Part shown: positions 59,850-64,000 of the stretch, one piece after another | How the letters are laid out: the number at the start of each line of letters is the position of its first letter | Numbering within the stretch: position 1 is the first letter of the stretch | DNA from: Neodontobutis hainanensis | Lineage: Eukaryota; Chordata; Actinopteri; Gobiiformes; Odontobutidae | Assembly: GCA_024349245.1 (NCBI GenBank) | Contig: JALDNG010000041.1 | Coordinates: 5,387,501 to 5,451,500, forward strand | Direction: 5' to 3' | DNA: 64,000 nucleotides | Made by a program: the position numbers and the translations under genes | Notes under the pieces: model-generated | Told to the model about the DNA's origin: nothing | Databases searched by the model: none | What the model saw: the letters and a program-made list of their open reading frames with translations, nothing else

Positions 59850-61261
59850 TTGAAAATACTGATTATATCATGTAAAATTGTCAAAATGTAAAACAACTTG
59901 TGTTTCAACGTAAAAAAACGTATCCTACTATTTACTCCATCTTCATTTGATCAAATTAAACGTTTGCTTGATTTAACGTTCTGACGGCAAGAAAGACAGT
60001 TGCAAAAGCACACCTTTTTGGCACCGATAGCAGCCCTGCAGGTACATGTTGTTGCCAATGAGCAAACACACTGGAAATAATAATAAATGATGGGTTCACT
60101 TTAAATCATACAAAACACATTTTGTTCATAAATGACCTAAACGTTCACAGATGTTTACGTTCATAGTTTGCATGAGTGGAACACAAAAGTGTACTACACA
60201 TAGAGGAAGTCATAAAACTTCCACTGGGTTCAATAGAGATTTTCAGTTTTTACAAGATAATGGCAAATACAGTTATTTTATTGTGATTATATGCTACTGA
60301 AAATTAAGTTTTGACTGTTGTGTTGGACTGTTCGGGTGTAGAATTCAATACGTTGCACAACATGATCACACTAAACAATAAATCCTGTTCACTGTCTGCC
60401 AGAAAGGTCTCATCATTCTCAAGATTTATCTAGAAAAGGTGTCTTTTTTCCACTTCTTAACAATATAACAGTGCAGACTAGTTCATTTAGGTTCTTATAA
60501 ATTGCCCTAATCTCTCAGGCTGGTCTATGTAAATTCCTGATCAAAGTCAGGCTGATAAATCAGTTTTGTAGATCCCAGGACCTTGTGACAGGTCACAGTT
60601 CTCCATTGCCATCAGAGGCATGCACAGCCCCCAAAGCAGCCAGGCTCCAATCATCAATAATAAGTGGAGCACTCATGGGAGATCCCACAGTCTAGTCTTC
60701 AGAGTTCAGACACGCTCAGTAATCACTCATGTCACTGCATAATGCACTGGGAGTTCCTACAGTGATGGATAGTGATCATCTTCTTTTGCTTCATACTCTC
60801 TTCTATCCTTATTCTCTGATTTCCTCAGTCGCTCCCATTCTCATTCATTCAGCACAGATACCATTTTTCTCTTCGCTTCATTCTCTCTCTGCTCTCCTTC
60901 CCATTTCTCAGATTCGACTTGGCGCCGGTGGTGGAAATGGCTTGCCCTGCCAGATGCTGGCTGTCTCTCTCAAGACAAAACCATCGGACTGCTACAGCAG
61001 TCCGAGGAAGATAAATGAATGATGAAGGCACGCTTGTCACTATGTACAGTTTTCTACAAAAAGGGTAAATAGGATTAATGGAAGGACTGTTACCTTCAAT
61101 TTTTCTACAAAGTATTTTACTCCTAGACATATGACTGTGTGGTTCAAATGTAAATTGACAAATAACAGTGTACTTTGTTTTTTATGGCCATTCATAAACT
61201 TAATTTCTATCTCATAATGCTATAATATAATGCTTACATCGCTAATGAATCTGAGCATTGT
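59850..61261. other. no recognisable feature
   Basis: Unique-looking, with opposing short frames at 60.7-61.1 kb and no domain. Confidence 0.5.
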
Positions 61262-61556
61262 ACGACATTTTTTTGTGGCTCAGGTGGTAGAGTGGTTGTC
61301 CAATAACCAGAAAGTTTGTGGTTTGATCCCTGCTGTCCCCAGTTCATACTGTCGTTGTGTCCTTGGGCAAGACACTTAGTCCACCTTGCCTCCGGTGTCC
61401 GTGGCACTGGTGGATGAGTGTGTGAGAATGTTTGGTGGTGGTTGAAGAGGCATTGTCTTCTTTTGTCTGAAGTGTGACTGTGAAGTGAATGAATAATGGA
61501 CTCTGTAAAGCGCTTTGAGCCCCTTGAAAAAGTGGCATATAAATCCGATCCAATTT
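61262..61556 (+). mobile_element. tRNA-derived SINE (tail type B), near full length
   Basis: A-box-like TGGCTCAGGTGGTAGAGTGG, B-box-like GTGGTTTGATCCCTGC, core TTCATACTGTCGTTGTG and GGGCAAGACACTTAGTCCAC. The 3' end is GTAAAGCGCTTTGAGCCCC, then GGCATATAAATCCGATCC. Open frames across it are incidental. Confidence 0.75.
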
Positions 61557-64000
61557 GTGTTTGCACTTTTGATGAGTGTAAGTTTAGGCACAAAAAAGAT
61601 GTGGTTGACCAAGGTTTTTGACAACGTTATGGATAGCTCTACAAACAACAACCAAACTAGCCAGATAATTATTATTGTAAATTACAAATACATTTGACAA
61701 ATAACTTTGTGCAATAAAATCAAAAAATCCAACGTAACTGGATAGTTAAAGATACACTGTGTACGTTTCGTCACCATCTAGGACCTATTTGCAGTTTGCA
61801 GTGCCACACCTCTGTTCCTCTGTTCTTCAGCCTCTGAGCACCTATGGTAGCTGTGGAGGGACATTTAGGCTGTAGAAAAAACTGTGGAAAGAGATAGACA
61901 TAGATAATGAATACATTTTAATATAGAAACAAAATTATTAATATTATGTCTTTTATTTAAGATTATGTGACAAATGAATGTGCTTCTACTGTAGGAGTGC
62001 TCCGGTCTTTGTCTGTTATAGGTGGCTTACAGGAACAGAAAGTAATGAAAGTATAAATGTGTTTACTGGGTTTTATAGATCTTTAAACGTATCTCTTTTC
62101 CAAGAAATGCAAATGAGTCTTATTCTAAATCTTAAACTGGTGGCATACATTAGCAGGATCTCACACAGAAGGGTGTATAATATATCTAAAGCTTGATCTG
62201 CTGCTTCTCTGTCATTTTGAAGTTTCCATTAAAATTGCAAAAAAAGCATGATGCATAAACACATGATTACATTTTCCATATCATTTGCCCTGCAAGCTGC
62301 TCTGATCAGATTGGTCATGGATCAAGGGGCAGATGGTTTAGGCAGAGATTGATATCTCCTTATTACAAACCATTAAAAAGCATTTTGCACTTTTTAATGT
62401 GCTTTCCTTTCTTCTAAGATTAGTTTTCTTTTGGTTAATATAGTTTCAATCACTGACATTAGCAAAATGTAAGTAGAGGCTGAAGAAATGAGAAACTATT
62501 AAAGGGCACAAAAATATTTGACTTTATTTATTAAAATGAGACTGTAGGCTCATTCATGCCTTAGCTACACTTCATAGCAATTACAAAATCCTTAACTTTG
62601 AACTGTAGACTTGAGACATTGGATAGTGTCTTGATACCCATTTCATATTTCACAGTACACAACAAGTGTTAACACAAAAATCCATTCATTTTCCCCGAAG
62701 GACACATTCCTTATAGTGAAAAACATCCGTTCAATAATGTAACTACAAAAAAAATCATTTGCCAGTAGAAAAAGCCTCGGTTAAGATATTGGCTTCCTAA
62801 TCTCAGGGTTTGCTCCAGCTCTTTAAGGCTAAAGCGCGTGACTGATGAGAGAGCCGGCCCGCTCTGATTTACACAAGTGTATTGATAGGCGATGCTTGAT
62901 TAAGATGGTTTTGAAGCTCACGGCTGAGTGGAATGATCCATGGAAGACATGCCATAAGCCAGTGGGGTCCAGTGGATGCACTTGAAGAAATTAGAAAAAG
63001 TGGCAGTATGGGCCGCTGCAATTACAGAAATGATTCCCGCCAAGTGAACAGAGAAGGCGTGGTGTCTGTTGACTTTTGAAACCCAAGCTACATCTGTGAC
63101 ATAATCGTGATTAGGCACACTAGGACTCTTTTTTCAAACCAGTTTTCAATCAGCTAAAAGCAAGAATGGCTTTGGAAAGCTTACAACCGCGTCTAAGCCT
63201 TAACCCCTTTTGTTCATTTTCACATGCAGGCAATCTGTTCCCATCCTCTCTTTACTGTCTTAAATTAAATACGTAGAGTTTCTATTTCTTTATTTCTGCA
63301 ATGTACAGTTGATGAGTCCATCATAAACTTTATTTGATGACAGAAAAGAACTACTGAATTAATGATTATTTAGAAGCTTAGACTGCATATTGTTACCCAC
63401 TGTGAAAAGTGCATAGTTTAAAAAAAGCCTCTGTTGAGTCTACCTTATGCAACCTGTGCCTCTCAGTTGCTGTCTGTCTGCTGCCTGTCTGAGAGCGGCT
63501 TTCTTTGTCCTGTTTCAGTGTCTCACACAATATGCCAGGGACATCACATTAAGGCAGTCAATGAACTCTCTTAAAAGACAGCAACTTTTCTCTATAAACT
63601 CTTTCTTTCTCTTCAGATTGACTTCTACTGCAGCACAATTCCACTGCTGTTATTAACTCTCTGTATCTGTCTGGCCCTGTCTAGCCTTAATCAGTGAATT
63701 CATCCATCACTGTTTCTGGAATATGAAGAATTTTATTTTGACAGCCCCCAAGTGCACAGCTGCAGCACGGTATCATCAGTCTAATAGTGGTAATAGATCT
63801 ATCGTTGACTCTATGGTTGAACATTCAAATAGCCAATCAAATCTTCATTAAAAGTTTTTACAGCTTCTAAATTTCTTCATTTTTATCTACAGATCACCAG
63901 ATGAAAATGGGAATTCCTAAATGCTACACTTGAAACTGTATATATCTTTCAAAAAACTGGTGTGATTTTTGTAAGTGTTGTCTTGGTAAGTCTTGGAAAT
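61557..64000. other. gene-free block to window end
   Basis: No gene recognised. A transposon-end-like motif lies at 61746. The 62.8-63.1 kb part is locally GC-richer, but no exon structure is supported. Confidence 0.5.
61746..61764 (+). repeat. transposon-end-like motif, copy 5
   Basis: TTAAAGATACACTGTGTAC, followed by a GC-richer body. No second end confirmed. Confidence 0.35.

Overview
This window looks like non-coding DNA from a teleost fish. It is AT-rich, has no convincing host exon chain, and is full of repeat types typical of fish genomes: tRNA-derived SINEs, decayed L2-type LINEs, a hAT-type miniature transposon, a Tc1-like element and simple repeats. Species cannot be named from sequence alone. 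I read it as an intergenic or long intronic stretch. Nearly all short open frames outside the provirus look like chance.

The one large feature is an endogenous retrovirus on the minus strand, 32817-41255. It has two almost identical LTRs (711 and 712 bp; one substitution and three 1-base indels), a 5-bp target duplication (TCTTC), a tRNA-Leu-like primer binding site and a polypurine tract. Its coding content is gamma/epsilon-like: gag with an N-terminal Met-Gly and a major homology region; a segment with paired H-x-T/S motifs resembling a 2H phosphoesterase; reverse transcriptase with YVDD; RNase H; the two ends of integrase; and env with a furin-type site and a complete transmembrane subunit. 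It is defective. Gag has in-frame stops, no protease or zinc knuckle is visible, pol has several frame changes (one from a 10-bp tandem duplication), and the integrase catalytic core is gone, replaced by about 330 bp of unrelated AT-rich DNA with a 27-bp triplicate repeat. Young LTRs around a badly broken interior suggest an already defective copy mobilised in trans. It sits inside an older Tc1-like DNA transposon, whose halves flank it at 32741-32816 and 41261-41470.

Layout: 1-11771 gene-free; 11780-12048 hAT-type MITE with a perfect 8-bp duplication; 13441-13960 repeat-like; 15836-16245 SINE with an AATG tail; 17600-17960 LINE RT relic; 23277-24518 two SINEs, one on each strand; 28752-28950 second copy of the 15.8-kb SINE; 29481-29798 a minisatellite of eight identical 39-bp units, each with a CCAAT box and an AP-1 site; 30795-30985 and 32382-32593 further SINE-like repeats; 32741-41470 Tc1-like element plus provirus; 45590-45860 SINE; 49555-49745 degenerate short-period array; 50096-51220 L2-type LINE; 57650-57935 L2-type 3' end; 59087-59842 LINE RT relic followed by a SINE; 61262-61556 SINE; the rest shows nothing I can name.

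The best candidates for something under-described are the 2H phosphoesterase-like segment in the retroviral pol region and the CCAAT/AP-1 minisatellite. The intact transmembrane Env frame in an otherwise dead provirus is also worth a look.
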